NCBI GenBank assembly: GCA_012798455.1 | Contig: JAAZNC010000046.1 | Span: 1-44,436, forward strand | Direction of reading: 5' to 3' | DNA: 44,436 bases | Source of the DNA: Chloroflexota bacterium | GTDB lineage: Bacteria > Chloroflexota > Anaerolineae > Anaerolineales > Anaerolineaceae | Part shown: one piece after another, positions 18,291-27,874 of the stretch | Layout of the letters: each line of letters opens with the position of its first letter | Numbering within the stretch: the first letter of the stretch is position 1 | Notes under the pieces: generated by a model | The model's input: the letters and a program-made list of their open reading frames with translations, nothing else | What the model was told of the DNA's origin: nothing | Database searches by the model: none | Program-made: the position numbers and the translations under genes

Positions 18291-18322
18291 ATCTACAAGC
18301 TTTCATTATAAAGAGGTGCTTT

Positions 18323-19771
18323 ATGGACGGGAACAAGATCAGGAAGAAACAAGCCAGATTGCTAGTGATGAAGTTTGGAGGAACTTCGGTCGGGAGCAGT
18401 GATGCCATCGCTCAGACGGCGCACATCATTCAGGATGAATGTGCCAATTGGGAGGATGTGGTGGTGGTGGTTTCGGCAATGAGCGGGGTAACCGATGCCT
18501 TGATTGCCTGCGCAAAAAGCGCGGTCACGGGAGACCAAGAAAAATATGCAGATTTGGTGTGCGCTGTGCAGAAAAAACACCAAAGGGTTGTTAATGAACT
18601 TATCACCAATCATGAAGTCAAGGTCAAATTGCAGGATGAACTGGTTGTCTTGTTCGACACACTACGTTTGTTGTGCCAGGGTATCCATATTATGGGAGAA
18701 TTGACCCCGCGTGGAATGGATGCAATGATCTCGCTGGGAGAACGGATGAATGCCCGCATGGTGAGCGCCTTGCTGCATCAGAACGGGTTTGCCAGCCAGG
18801 CAGTGGAAGCTACTGCCCTGATCATTACGGATGATTCCTTTCAGCATGCGCACCCAATAATGGAACTTTCCCGCAGTAAAACCAGGGCAGCTTTACAGCC
18901 GTTGCTTGCAGATCATATTATCCCGGTGGTGACGGGTTTTGTTGCTGCTAACCGCGAAGGTATCATTACAACCCTGGGCAGAGGTGGAAGCGATTATACT
19001 GCTGCACTGTTGGGTGACTTTTTGAATGCTCAAGAAGTATGGACATGGACAGACGTAGATGGTGTGATGACCGCCGACCCACGTATCGTGCCGGATGCAC
19101 GTGTTATCCCTGAACTCACCTACAATGAAGTTTCGGAGATGGCATATTTTGGAGCAAAAGTACTGCATCCGCAAACCATCCGCCCGGTGATAGAACGTGA
19201 TATTCCCTTATGGGTAAAGAATACCTTCAACCCTGCGTTCCCTGGCACACGTATTGATGGCTGTTCTAAAACGGAGCGTGGGCGCATCACTGCGGTCACA
19301 GCCATCCACGGATTGAGTCTGATCACGGTGGAAGGGCGTGGTATGTTGGGTGTGCCTGGTATCGCAGCGCGCACCTTTGCCGCGGTTGCCAGGCACGAAG
19401 CCAGTGTGCTGATGATCTCCCAATCTTCTTCGGAACAGTCTATTTGCTTTGTTATTCCCTCTGATATGGAGGTGGCGGTACTCCAAGCTATTGAAGATGA
19501 AATGGCTTTAGAACTAACCCGCCGCGATATTGATCGAGTGTGGGCGCAACCGGATGTGGTCATTGTGACTGCCATCGGATCGGGCATGCGCCAGACCCCC
19601 GGTGTTTCCGCCCATCTTTTCGGGGCGCTTGGCAAGAAAAATATCAATGTGATCGCCATTGCGCAGGGCTCATCCGAATACAGCATTTCGGTAGTGGTAT
19701 CTGCGGCGGATGCCGACCAGGCAGTGCGCCAGATCCATGAGGAGGTGATCTGCAATGAACTATCAGAATAA
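18323..19771 (+). CDS. Aspartokinase (monofunctional)
   Basis: A 482-residue aspartate kinase, first step of the aspartate pathway (aspartate to aspartyl phosphate). The kinase signature KFGGTSVGSSDA begins at residue 17; TDVDGVMTADPRIVPDA and MAYFGAKVLHPQT mark the catalytic domain. The last 150 residues form two ACT-like regulatory segments (LGVPGIAARTF and TPGVSAHLFGALGKKNIN), so feedback inhibition by threonine or lysine is likely. Layout resembles the kinase half of ThrA, but no homoserine dehydrogenase domain follows. ATG 18323 has AGAGGTG (18312-18318) upstream; the open frame reaches further up but crosses the attenuator. It overlaps the next gene by 17 bases. Confidence 0.95.
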   Translation: MDGNKIRKKQARLLVMKFGGTSVGSSDAIAQTAHIIQDECANWEDVVVVVSAMSGVTDALIACAKSAVTGDQEKYADLVCAVQKKHQRVVNELITNHEVKVKLQDELVVLFDTLRLLCQGIHIMGELTPRGMDAMISLGERMNARMVSALLHQNGFASQAVEATALIITDDSFQHAHPIMELSRSKTRAALQPLLADHIIPVVTGFVAANREGIITTLGRGGSDYTAALLGDFLNAQEVWTWTDVDGVMTADPRIVPDARVIPELTYNEVSEMAYFGAKVLHPQTIRPVIERDIPLWVKNTFNPAFPGTRIDGCSKTERGRITAVTAIHGLSLITVEGRGMLGVPGIAARTFAAVARHEASVLMISQSSSEQSICFVIPSDMEVAVLQAIEDEMALELTRRDIDRVWAQPDVVIVTAIGSGMRQTPGVSAHLFGALGKKNINVIAIAQGSSEYSISVVVSAADADQAVRQIHEEVICNELSE

Positions 19772-20816
19772 AAAGATCAACGTGGCAGTACTGGGTGCCA
19801 CCGGAGCGGTGGGACAACGTTTTGTGCAATTATTATGTGATCATCCCTGGTTCCAGATCAGCACGCTGGCTGCCTCTGAACGGAATGTGGGCAAACGCTA
19901 TAAAGATGCCTGTGGATGGCATCTCAACAATGCCATGCCCGATGTCGTGCGCGAAATGACCATCCAACCTGTGAAACCTTCAGTAGATGCCCAGATTGTT
20001 TTTTCTGCTCTCCCTGCGCAGGTGGCGCGAGAGATTGAGCCGCTTTTTGCGCAAGCTGGTTATGTGGTTTGCTCCAATTCATCTGCTTTCCGCCTGGATA
20101 TGGATGTGCCGGTCATCATCCCGGAAGTCAACGCGGATCATCTAGCACTATTGAAACGGCAGAAAGAACTACGCGGTTGGAAGGGATTGCTTGTAACCAG
20201 TCCCAACTGTACTACCACCGGCATCGCCATTCCTCTAAAGCCGATCGATATGGCTTTTGGGGTGAAGAAGGTGGTAGCGGTCAGCATGCAGGCAGTTTCG
20301 GGTGCAGGCTATCCGGGGCTCTCTTACCTGGATATCCAGGATAACGTCATTCCCTTCATCAAAGGTGAAGAGGAAAAAATGGAGCGCGAATCCAAAGCCT
20401 TATTGGGTCGTATGGCAGGTAAACAGCGCCTGGATGCAGATTTCATTTTCAGCGCCCAGGCGAACCGCGTAGCGGTGTCGGAAGGACATACCATTTGTCT
20501 TTCACTGGAACTGGAAGAAAAAACTGAAATTGCAGCTTTGCAAGATCTGCTGCGGGATTTTCGTGCTCCTATATACCGTCCAAACTTGCCCAGTATGCCC
20601 CTGTTCCCCATTGCTGTGCGAGAGGAAGTTGATCGACCGCAGCCACGTAAGGACAGCAACGCTGGAGAAGGGATGCAGGTTTCAGTGGGGCGTATCCGTC
20701 CTTGCCCGGTGTTGGATGTGCGTATGGTCTCGGTGGTACATAATACATTACGCGGCGCAGCCAGCGGTGCTATTCTGAATGCGGAATTGTTGGTGGCAGA
20801 AGGATATCTCTCATGA
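19755..20816 (+). CDS. asd: Aspartate-semialdehyde dehydrogenase
   Basis: A 353-residue NADPH-dependent enzyme making aspartate semialdehyde from aspartyl phosphate. The Rossmann motif is GATGAVGQRF (14-23), the catalytic cysteine is C152 in SPNCTTTG, and the catalytic histidine is H245 in SEGHT. The length and the segment VSMQAVSGAGYPG place it in the archaeal/fungal-like long branch rather than the short E. coli branch. It overlaps the aspartokinase end by 17 bases and the next start by four (ATGA), so translation is coupled throughout. Confidence 0.94.
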   Translation: MNYQNKKINVAVLGATGAVGQRFVQLLCDHPWFQISTLAASERNVGKRYKDACGWHLNNAMPDVVREMTIQPVKPSVDAQIVFSALPAQVAREIEPLFAQAGYVVCSNSSAFRLDMDVPVIIPEVNADHLALLKRQKELRGWKGLLVTSPNCTTTGIAIPLKPIDMAFGVKKVVAVSMQAVSGAGYPGLSYLDIQDNVIPFIKGEEEKMERESKALLGRMAGKQRLDADFIFSAQANRVAVSEGHTICLSLELEEKTEIAALQDLLRDFRAPIYRPNLPSMPLFPIAVREEVDRPQPRKDSNAGEGMQVSVGRIRPCPVLDVRMVSVVHNTLRGAASGAILNAELLVAEGYLS

Positions 20817-21946
20817 AAAACTATGGATTTGCTTCCCTGCAGGATTTTCTGGGTGATCGCATCCTCTTCCGCAATCTCAATGCACTGGACCCTGCTTTAC
20901 CGCGTCTGGATGACCTACGCAAGGATGTAAATCTGTCCCCTAACATCATTCCACGCAAGACCTCCCTCGATTATGCGCGTGTCATTATCGAATTGGTGAA
21001 GCAAGCTCGCCGACAGGATGGTAACCCAGCTGACATTCGCCATATCATTTATGTGGGTGATACTCGCATGAATGATGGCATGGCGTTCCGAAATATCTGT
21101 GCGAGCGCGCACTGGCGTGGCGCTGCCATGATCATTGCAGAGGATGATGAACTATCAAAATTGGATCAAGAACAGGATGAAAATTCCATTATCTTTTTCA
21201 ATAATCATTGGGTCAATCTGCGCGTTTTTCACTTGCTTTTACAAATGAAGGAAATAGAGTTGAATGAGGAAACAGTGGTATTGATCGATGTGGATAAAAC
21301 TGCCCTGGGCGCGCGTGGACGCAACGATGCAGTGATCGATGAGGCGCGTGTCAAAGCTGCCCAGACGGTGCTGCAAGAGATTCTTGATTATACATTTGAT
21401 GTTGATGAGTTTGTGCGTGTATATTCGACTTTGAATCAGCCCGCCTATCATCCCTTCACTGGGGATAATCAGGATTATCTGGTATATATCTGTCTGATCT
21501 TGCTGAGTGGACTTTTTAAATTGGAAGATATTGTTACCGATGCTCATCTTGGATTGCTTTCCAATTTTGACAGTTTCATCGATCAGGTAGAGCAGCGTTG
21601 TATAGATCTGCCAGTTGGTGTGTGGGAAGTGCATCACGAGATCTACCATCTGGTGAAATGTGGAGATGCCACTCCATTTAAACAGTTCCGGAAAATGGAA
21701 TATCACACAACCTCGGCACGAATGGGTCAACTCCCTTGTCAAAGCTCAATTGAGGAACTACTGCAACAAGAGATCCTCATCACGCGTGAAGTACAGGAAT
21801 TTGCAGTGCGTTGCCGCAAGGCGGGCGCCACTCTATTTGGGCTATCAGATAAGCCGGATGAAGCATCAGTGTCCTTTTCTCAAGATGAAAATTTGAAATC
21901 TTTACATCAGATATCAACCCACGTGGTAGGAGCGAAAAATGAGTGA
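20813..21946 (+). CDS. Unrecognised HAD-like protein with permuted motifs, in the threonine operon
   Basis: A 377-residue protein I do not recognise as a named family. Its motifs match the haloacid dehalogenase superfamily but in rotated order: a motif-III-like lysine K49 ([11 protein letters not shown]), motif [13 protein letters not shown] (78-88), motif I LIDVDKT with D159 and D161, then, after a mainly helical stretch of about 180 residues that could be a C1-type cap, motif [10 protein letters not shown] with S345. HAD enzymes are mostly phosphatases or phosphotransferases. It is translationally coupled to asd (ATGA) and overlaps thrC by eight bases, so a role in threonine synthesis is likely. 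The operon lacks homoserine kinase; a phosphotransfer role at homoserine, as in Pseudomonas ThrH (also HAD), is a speculative option. A regulatory or unrelated phosphatase role is possible. Confidence 0.6.
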   Translation: MKNYGFASLQDFLGDRILFRNLNALDPALPRLDDLRKDVNLSPNIIPRKTSLDYARVIIELVKQARRQDGNPADIRHIIYVGDTRMNDGMAFRNICASAHWRGAAMIIAEDDELSKLDQEQDENSIIFFNNHWVNLRVFHLLLQMKEIELNEETVVLIDVDKTALGARGRNDAVIDEARVKAAQTVLQEILDYTFDVDEFVRVYSTLNQPAYHPFTGDNQDYLVYICLILLSGLFKLEDIVTDAHLGLLSNFDSFIDQVEQRCIDLPVGVWEVHHEIYHLVKCGDATPFKQFRKMEYHTTSARMGQLPCQSSIEELLQQEILITREVQEFAVRCRKAGATLFGLSDKPDEASVSFSQDENLKSLHQISTHVVGAKNE

Positions 21947-23252
21947 ACAAAGTTGGTTGGAATGTATTCGTGGCTGCGGTGAAAAGCATGCCATCACTGA
22001 AGTGGTTTACCAGTGCGAACAGTGCGGTGGTTTGTTGGATGTGAAGCATGATGTGGATGCTCTCAAACAGCGTTCTGTGGGAGAGTGGAAAGAATTGTTC
22101 GAGCAGAGAGCGGCTGTTCGCTCCGGTTCTTACGCCAGCGGAGTATGGGCAAAGAAAGAATGGGTCTGCCCACAGCTATCATTGGAAGATATCGTCACCT
22201 TTTATGAAGGAAATACTCCGCTCCTAAAGGTTCCAACCCTGGGAAAGCATATCGGTTTGTCTGATCTGTGGGTAAAGCTATGTGGGAATAGCCATACCGG
22301 TTCCTTCAAAGACCTGGGTATGACAGTGCTGGTTTCTGTAGTAAATCACATGATCCGGCAGGGCAATCCTATCCGGGCGGTGGCATGCGCCTCTACTGGT
22401 GATACCTCTGCGGCACTGGCTGCTTACGCTACGGCTGCCGGGATTCCGGCGGTCATCTTATTGCCACATGCCAAAGTATCACCCGAACAACTTATCCAAC
22501 CGCTCTCCAATGGTGCCAAAGTACTGTCGCTGGATACAGATTTTGACGGCTGCATGCGCGTTGTACAAGAGCTGACGCAGGATCCGTCCATCTATCTGGC
22601 AAATTCCATGAACTCCCTGCGCATAGAAGGGCAGAAGACAGTTGGTATCGAGGTTGTGCAGCAGTTTGGCTGGCAGGTGCCCGATTGGATCATCCTGCCA
22701 GCGGGCAATCTGGGAAATGTCAGCGCACTGGGAAAAGGGTTGCTGTTGATGTACGAATTGGGATTGATCGATCATCTCCCGCGTATTGCCTGTGCTCAGG
22801 CGCAGAATGCCAATCCTTTTTATCTGGCGTATAAAAATGGATTCAAGCAATATCAGCCTGTTGCGGCGCAAAAGAGCATGGCGAGCGCCATCCAGATTGG
22901 GGCACCGGTAAGTTATGAGCGGGCGGTTAAGGTCATGCAATGTTTTGATGGAATAGTTGAACAAGCTAGTGAAGAGGAACTGGCGAACATGTGTGCTCTT
23001 GCTGATCGCAGCGGGCTATATTGCTGCCCGCAGACCGGAGTGGCACTGGAAACTGCCCGCAAATTGGCAGTGCAGGGCGTAATCAAACCAAACGAACGCG
23101 TGGTGGTGATCTCGACTGCCAATGGGCTGAAATTTTCCCAATTCAAAGCCTCTTACCATGATGGAAGGATGACCGGTATGGATGCTCTATATGCCAATCA
23201 ACCGTTGGAGTTGCCAGCCGATCTGGGTGCGGTTTTAGCAGCGATTGGGTGA
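21939..23252 (+). CDS. thrC: Threonine synthase
   Basis: A 437-residue PLP enzyme converting O-phosphohomoserine to threonine. The PLP lysine is K124 in [11 protein letters not shown], with the phosphate-binding region [15 protein letters not shown] following. The N-terminus carries cysteines C9, C13, C26 and C29, a zinc-ribbon-like head seen in many longer threonine synthases. It overlaps the HAD-like gene by eight bases and is the last gene of the attenuated operon. No terminator was seen within the next 140 bases. Confidence 0.94.
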   Translation: MSEQSWLECIRGCGEKHAITEVVYQCEQCGGLLDVKHDVDALKQRSVGEWKELFEQRAAVRSGSYASGVWAKKEWVCPQLSLEDIVTFYEGNTPLLKVPTLGKHIGLSDLWVKLCGNSHTGSFKDLGMTVLVSVVNHMIRQGNPIRAVACASTGDTSAALAAYATAAGIPAVILLPHAKVSPEQLIQPLSNGAKVLSLDTDFDGCMRVVQELTQDPSIYLANSMNSLRIEGQKTVGIEVVQQFGWQVPDWIILPAGNLGNVSALGKGLLLMYELGLIDHLPRIACAQAQNANPFYLAYKNGFKQYQPVAAQKSMASAIQIGAPVSYERAVKVMQCFDGIVEQASEEELANMCALADRSGLYCCPQTGVALETARKLAVQGVIKPNERVVVISTANGLKFSQFKASYHDGRMTGMDALYANQPLELPADLGAVLAAIG

Positions 23253-23394
23253 TAAGGGAATTACAGTTTTTATTATTCTAGCGATCATTATCATTTCCTT
23301 CATAAAATGAAATCTGTTTCTTGAAGCGGATATCTTTTTATGAGATGATTGTACATAAGAATTACTTAGAATTGCTTCTAGGGAGAACTCAGGA

Positions 23395-24708
23395 ATGATC
23401 TCAAAGAAAGATTTACGCAATCTGGTGATCTATGAAATCTACGTGCGCAATCACAGCCAAGGCGGTGATTTTCAGGGAGTGATTGGTGATTTGCCGCGCA
23501 TCAAAGCTTTGGGAGTAGATTACATTTGGCTGATGCCCATCCATCCCATCGGAAAGGTTAACCGCAAGGGCACGTTGGGCAGTTCTTATGCCATTGCGGA
23601 TTACACCACCGTCAATCCGGATTATGGCACCGAACAAGATTTCAAACATCTGGTTGATACAGCACATGATCTGGGGTTGAAGGTCATGATCGATGTGGTT
23701 TATAACCATACTTCCCCCGATTCAGTTCTGGTGCAAGAACATAAAGAATGGTTCCGTCTGGATGTGCGAGGCAATCCCACTACCTCGGTGCCAGATTGGT
23801 CTGATATCGTTGAGCTGGATCATTCTCATCCCGAGTTGCACGAATATCTGGTAAAAGCCATTCAAAAATGGTCTGCGCTGGGGGTGGATGGCTATCGCTG
23901 TGATGTGGCATCCCTGGTACCGCTGGAATTCTGGTACAAGGCGCGGGCAGCTGCCGCTGCCATCAATCAAGATACTATCTGGCTGGCTGAGTCCGTCCAT
24001 CCGGATTGGGTGGCAGAACGGCGCCGCAACGGGTTGTTTGCCCTCTCAGATAGTGAACTCTATCATGTCTTCGATATCACCTATGATTATGACATTTTCC
24101 GAGCTTGGGAGCGGGCAGTCAAGGGTGACCTGGATACCCGTTACTATCTAGATCTGCTTTATCTGCAAAATGCCATTTACCCGGTAGATTATATCAAGTT
24201 GCGTTATGTCGAGAACCATGACACTGATCGGGTGATGGAGTTAGCCCCCACCCGACAGCAGGCGCTGGCATGGACTGCCTTTCAAGCTTTTAACAAAGGT
24301 GCCTGGTTGATCTATGCTGGTGAAGAATCTGCCACCCCCCATAAACCGGATCATTTTGAAAAGGACGTTATGCCCTGGGGAAACTATGAATTGACTCCTC
24401 TGATCCAAAAACTGGTCGCTTTGAAAAAAGATCCAGCTCAAGTGACGGGTGAATTGCACTTCCTGACCTCACAACCACTGATACAGGCAGTGTGGTTGGC
24501 ACAGCCTACCAGCCTGGTGGGCATCTTCAACACCAGCGCAGTAAAAGGTGAATTCCCCACCGAATTTCCTGATGGAACTTACCAGGATCTGCTATCCGGT
24601 GAGGATTTCGTTATTCGTGACCATAAGATGAATGTTCCAGTAATGGCTTGCATTTTCCACTGTGCTTTATCGAATTTCAAACCCACACGAAAGATGCTGC
24701 TGGTTTAG
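23395..24708 (+). CDS. Cytoplasmic GH13 alpha-glucanase-like enzyme
   Basis: A 437-residue GH13 enzyme. Conserved regions are DVVYNHTS (100-107), GYRCDVAS with nucleophile D170, WLAES with acid/base E199, and VENHDTDR with D276. There is no signal peptide, so it acts inside on alpha-glucosides such as maltodextrins brought in by the adjacent minus-strand importer. It is short, with a reduced C-terminal domain. GGGAG lies about 18 bases and AGGA directly before ATG 23395. It is convergent with the GH57 gene with 16 bases between stops. Exact activity (amylase, glucosidase, transferase) is not determined. Confidence 0.88.
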   Translation: MISKKDLRNLVIYEIYVRNHSQGGDFQGVIGDLPRIKALGVDYIWLMPIHPIGKVNRKGTLGSSYAIADYTTVNPDYGTEQDFKHLVDTAHDLGLKVMIDVVYNHTSPDSVLVQEHKEWFRLDVRGNPTTSVPDWSDIVELDHSHPELHEYLVKAIQKWSALGVDGYRCDVASLVPLEFWYKARAAAAAINQDTIWLAESVHPDWVAERRRNGLFALSDSELYHVFDITYDYDIFRAWERAVKGDLDTRYYLDLLYLQNAIYPVDYIKLRYVENHDTDRVMELAPTRQQALAWTAFQAFNKGAWLIYAGEESATPHKPDHFEKDVMPWGNYELTPLIQKLVALKKDPAQVTGELHFLTSQPLIQAVWLAQPTSLVGIFNTSAVKGEFPTEFPDGTYQDLLSGEDFVIRDHKMNVPVMACIFHCALSNFKPTRKMLLV

Positions 24709-24724
24709 CCCATCTTATGGTATC

Positions 24725-27700
24725 TCATTGTGTGGTAGCTGGCAGGCTGAACATGGGGATCAACGCCAAGTCGTCGATGGTCAGTTCGGATTGCCCTTTG
24801 TCATTGGGCGTGAAGTTGCTTAAAAAATCTTCTTGTGTGCCATCATACCCGGCTGACCACACCATATCAACCACCCGTGTATGGTTATTGCCTGTCGGTG
24901 CACCACCCAGGCGCCATTGCTCGGCGCTTTGATTGACATCTCGTATACGCCACACACCTAACGATGGATAACCATCTTGGCTCATCACCACGGCTGCGTA
25001 TGCCCAACTCTCCGGAGTGGAATCCCCGAAGGTCTCGCGTGGCACGCGCATGGTAACGGTATTGGTGGCAGGATCTACCAGTATCTTGATCTCGGTGTTG
25101 GCGCTTAATGCTTCTCCGCTTTCCGGATCAGGCACCAACACCTCCGGATACCAGCCCTCACCCCACACAACCACATCCCAACCATATCCTTCCTGCAGCC
25201 CCAGATTCCTGCCGGGCAAGAGCAGACGCGAGCCGGTGCCAGCGCCCGGATCGGTGTCTACATATACATCCATGGTTTGCAAGGATAGATCGATGGAAGA
25301 ACCCCACGGATTGGTGATGGGACCGAAAAAATTGAATGCAAACATCACATATTTATCGTTATATGAAACCTGGAAGGTATTGATATCAAACACCTGTGCT
25401 TCGAAGACCGTGTCGGTGGGATAAGTATAACTACCCGGTCCATGGTCGTCCCCTTCGGGATCCTGCACTTCGATAGCACTGGTATAAGCGCCGATCTGCA
25501 GCAGTGTGATCTCCGCCGGACCATCAATGGGGAAGCTATCCAGATTGCTGGGGTCCACTGCCTTAATCAAGATGAAATCCCCACTTTCCAGTTCCCCTAA
25601 TTGTTCAAATGGAATGGCGATCTCGATGGTGCTGCCCTGGCGGGCTGCTGTCCAGTTGATATCGGTGGCTTTCCAGGCTTCATTTTCCACACTGTAGCTG
25701 CTTAAATTATCTGAGTTGAAATGCAATAGATGAGATGCTGCCATACCGATTTGATCGGTGCTATTCTCATTTAGCACGAACGGATAATATTCCGCTGCCC
25801 CCGGAATGCGTAGATACAAGTCTCCGCTATTCTTCAAAACATCAGTGTTGAGCATATCTATTCGCACATACAGGTTGTTGGCATCCATGCTGATCGCCAT
25901 GCCCTGTAGTGAGGCATTTTCATCCGGATTGCTGTAGTAAGCTGCGGTTGACCATTCTTCATCCGTGGCTGCGCCATCTATTGTTACCGTAGAAGCTGCA
26001 GTGAGATATTGATCTGGTTTCACTGCCTGGGGTGGGATGATGGGCACGTTCAGAAATGCCGGAATCTCGTCTCCCAGTGACTCATACACTTTCATCAAGA
26101 GCTGGCGGAAACCCAGATCGAAATAAGTATCCTGTCCGGAATCCTGGTCAGCGCCATACCACCAGAACCAATCCGAACCTTCCGCCAGATACATGTAATC
26201 CTGCGCCAAGGCGATGGCATCTGCTGATGCTTCACGTTTATGGGTTATATCATACTTTGCCAGGTGATCTCGTACCTTGCCGAGATAGTCCCAGGCTTGG
26301 TTCTCTTCATCCTCCCCGATCCAGGTATCGTAATTCTGGCTGAACCAGGCACTCGGGAAGAGTGCATCCAGTTCCTGCTGCTCGGGGAACAGCGCCAGGT
26401 ATTCGCTGGGGGTGACGGGTTTGATGGTTTTACTTTCCGATAGCATGCTGTAAAGGGCGTTCAGGAATTCTTTGCCGTCATTGGGGTAATATTCCCAGGC
26501 ATTTTCGCCATCCAGGATGATGCTGACGATATGTGGACCACTGGCATTTTCTTTTACCAATTCCTGGCGGATGTTTTCGAGGCGCTGCATCAGGTCTACG
26601 GCAGCCTCTTCACCGGGAGTCTGTGAATAGGTGAAACCCACTTTATCCGATAAAGTCCAATCCCGAAAGAAAATTGCTACCGGATTGCCTGTTGCCCCCT
26701 GTACATAATAAGGACGGTAGAGGGCATCGGCTTCCTGCACGGTCTCTTGCCCATTACGGGTGAAGTTCGCCATACCGAGCGAGGCTGCCAGCACCGGTTC
26801 ACCGGTTGCCATCCACTGGTATCCGGCATTGGCGATTAATGAAACTACATCCTCCGCCACTGCTCCTTCACCAGGCCACAAGCCCTTGGGCATGTGACCG
26901 AAATGTTCCTGATAGATCTCTACGCTGTTGCTCAAGTGTGTGATGGCATCATTTGGCCAGGAGAAACGCGTGGGCAACTCGGTGGTGAGATTGCCAACTG
27001 CCGCCAGATCGGAGTTATATATCAAAGGAAGGATAGGATGGGCGTAAGGGGTGGTGATGACCTCGATCTGCCCGCTGTCTTGCAGTTCTTTATGAACAGG
27101 AATGATCTGTGCCATGACGCTGCGTACTTCATCGAAAACGATCTGTTTATCTTCTTCATTGAAATCGCGCCCTTTATCCACCAGAGACTTCAAAGGTTCC
27201 TGTGCCAGAAAATCTGGATCGAACCATGCCAGGTTGAACCAGATTTGCAGATCGCGGAAATCCTGAACGGAAAAATCGGTCATTGCTTTGGAAATAGAAG
27301 CATCGTCGCTTCCACCGCGCTTCTGCAGCAACTCTTCATAGCGCGGGAAACGCCCGATGATATTGTCGTAATTGGCATCGAAGAAACGGGTGAGGATGAG
27401 TTTCTTTTGTTCGTCGGTCAGTTCTTCAGCAGGTACTTCTGCCATTATCCAGTATAGGTCTTTAGCATCATTGTCCACAAAATCATCCAGTTGCCGGATC
27501 AATACGGGCGTGAGATTAAAGGTGACGTGTACATCGGGATAATTCTTAAGAATACTTGCCATGTCATAATAATCTTTGGTGGCATGCACCCGCACCCAGG
27601 GACGGGTGTAGACTCCATCCTCATCCTTGTAATAAATGGGTTGGTGCTGATGCCACAGCAGGTTCAGATATAATACGCTTTCGTCTGTGCTGCTTTGGGT

Positions 27701-27802
27701 AGGAGTGCTGGTCTCCACATTTGCTTGTGGGGCATTGTTGCAAGCACTGAACAGCATTCCCACCAGTAAGAAAATGGAAAGGATCAATTGTTTTATTCTC
27801 AT
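24725..27802 (-). CDS. Large lipoprotein GH57 alpha-glucanase (amylopullulanase-like)
   Basis: A 1025-residue surface enzyme. The signal ends in the lipobox FSAC (C21), followed by a Ser/Thr-rich linker. The GH57 domain (about 43-500) has HQHQP (51-55), TTPYAHPILPL, GLWPGEGAV with nucleophile E312 and ILDGENAWEYY with acid D431. A middle beta-rich region (about 590-780) resembles a carbohydrate-binding or DOMON-like module, and the C-terminal part (about 780-1000, with GYGWDVVVWGEGWYPEV) resembles the glucodextranase C-terminal domain. It would cut starch or pullulan outside the cell, feeding the importer encoded upstream. GAGAGAAG precedes ATG 27802. A hairpin with T-tract lies just upstream. 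Confidence 0.9.
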   Translation of the reverse strand: MRIKQLILSIFLLVGMLFSACNNAPQANVETSTPTQSSTDESVLYLNLLWHQHQPIYYKDEDGVYTRPWVRVHATKDYYDMASILKNYPDVHVTFNLTPVLIRQLDDFVDNDAKDLYWIMAEVPAEELTDEQKKLILTRFFDANYDNIIGRFPRYEELLQKRGGSDDASISKAMTDFSVQDFRDLQIWFNLAWFDPDFLAQEPLKSLVDKGRDFNEEDKQIVFDEVRSVMAQIIPVHKELQDSGQIEVITTPYAHPILPLIYNSDLAAVGNLTTELPTRFSWPNDAITHLSNSVEIYQEHFGHMPKGLWPGEGAVAEDVVSLIANAGYQWMATGEPVLAASLGMANFTRNGQETVQEADALYRPYYVQGATGNPVAIFFRDWTLSDKVGFTYSQTPGEEAAVDLMQRLENIRQELVKENASGPHIVSIILDGENAWEYYPNDGKEFLNALYSMLSESKTIKPVTPSEYLALFPEQQELDALFPSAWFSQNYDTWIGEDEENQAWDYLGKVRDHLAKYDITHKREASADAIALAQDYMYLAEGSDWFWWYGADQDSGQDTYFDLGFRQLLMKVYESLGDEIPAFLNVPIIPPQAVKPDQYLTAASTVTIDGAATDEEWSTAAYYSNPDENASLQGMAISMDANNLYVRIDMLNTDVLKNSGDLYLRIPGAAEYYPFVLNENSTDQIGMAASHLLHFNSDNLSSYSVENEAWKATDINWTAARQGSTIEIAIPFEQLGELESGDFILIKAVDPSNLDSFPIDGPAEITLLQIGAYTSAIEVQDPEGDDHGPGSYTYPTDTVFEAQVFDINTFQVSYNDKYVMFAFNFFGPITNPWGSSIDLSLQTMDVYVDTDPGAGTGSRLLLPGRNLGLQEGYGWDVVVWGEGWYPEVLVPDPESGEALSANTEIKILVDPATNTVTMRVPRETFGDSTPESWAYAAVVMSQDGYPSLGVWRIRDVNQSAEQWRLGGAPTGNNHTRVVDMVWSAGYDGTQEDFLSNFTPNDKGQSELTIDDLALIPMFSLPATTQ

Positions 27803-27823
27803 TTCTTCTCTCTTTCATTCATT

Positions 27824-27858
27824 AAAAAAATCCCCAACTTCGGTTGAAGTGGGGATTT
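27824..27858 (-). terminator. Hairpin with T-tract between malG-like and GH57 genes
   Basis: On the minus strand TCCCCACTTC (27855-27846) pairs with GAAGTTGGGGA (27841-27831) with one bulged base, followed by seven T residues. Only about 20 bases separate its end from the GH57 ATG, too little for a new promoter, so GH57 would be expressed by read-through. Confidence 0.75.
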
Positions 27859-27874
27859 TGTGCAGCATTTTAGG

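Noticed and set aside
18185-18322. N-terminal extension of aspartokinase by 46 codons
   Set aside because: It would run through the leader peptide end and the attenuator terminator; ATG 18323 has a good ribosome site and gives the usual protein length.
18045-18322. T-box riboswitch upstream of the threonine operon
   Set aside because: Only about 200 bases are available, and the T-box sequence and Stem I motifs are absent, while a Thr-rich leader peptide with a terminator explains the region.
19120-19755. A 211-codon open frame antisense to aspartokinase
   Set aside because: Low-complexity Ser/Thr/Ala composition, no ribosome site and full overlap with a certain gene; a shadow frame.
26894-27457. 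A 187-codon open frame antisense to the GH57 gene
   Set aside because: Lies entirely within the conserved GH57 catalytic domain on the other strand and shows no family features.
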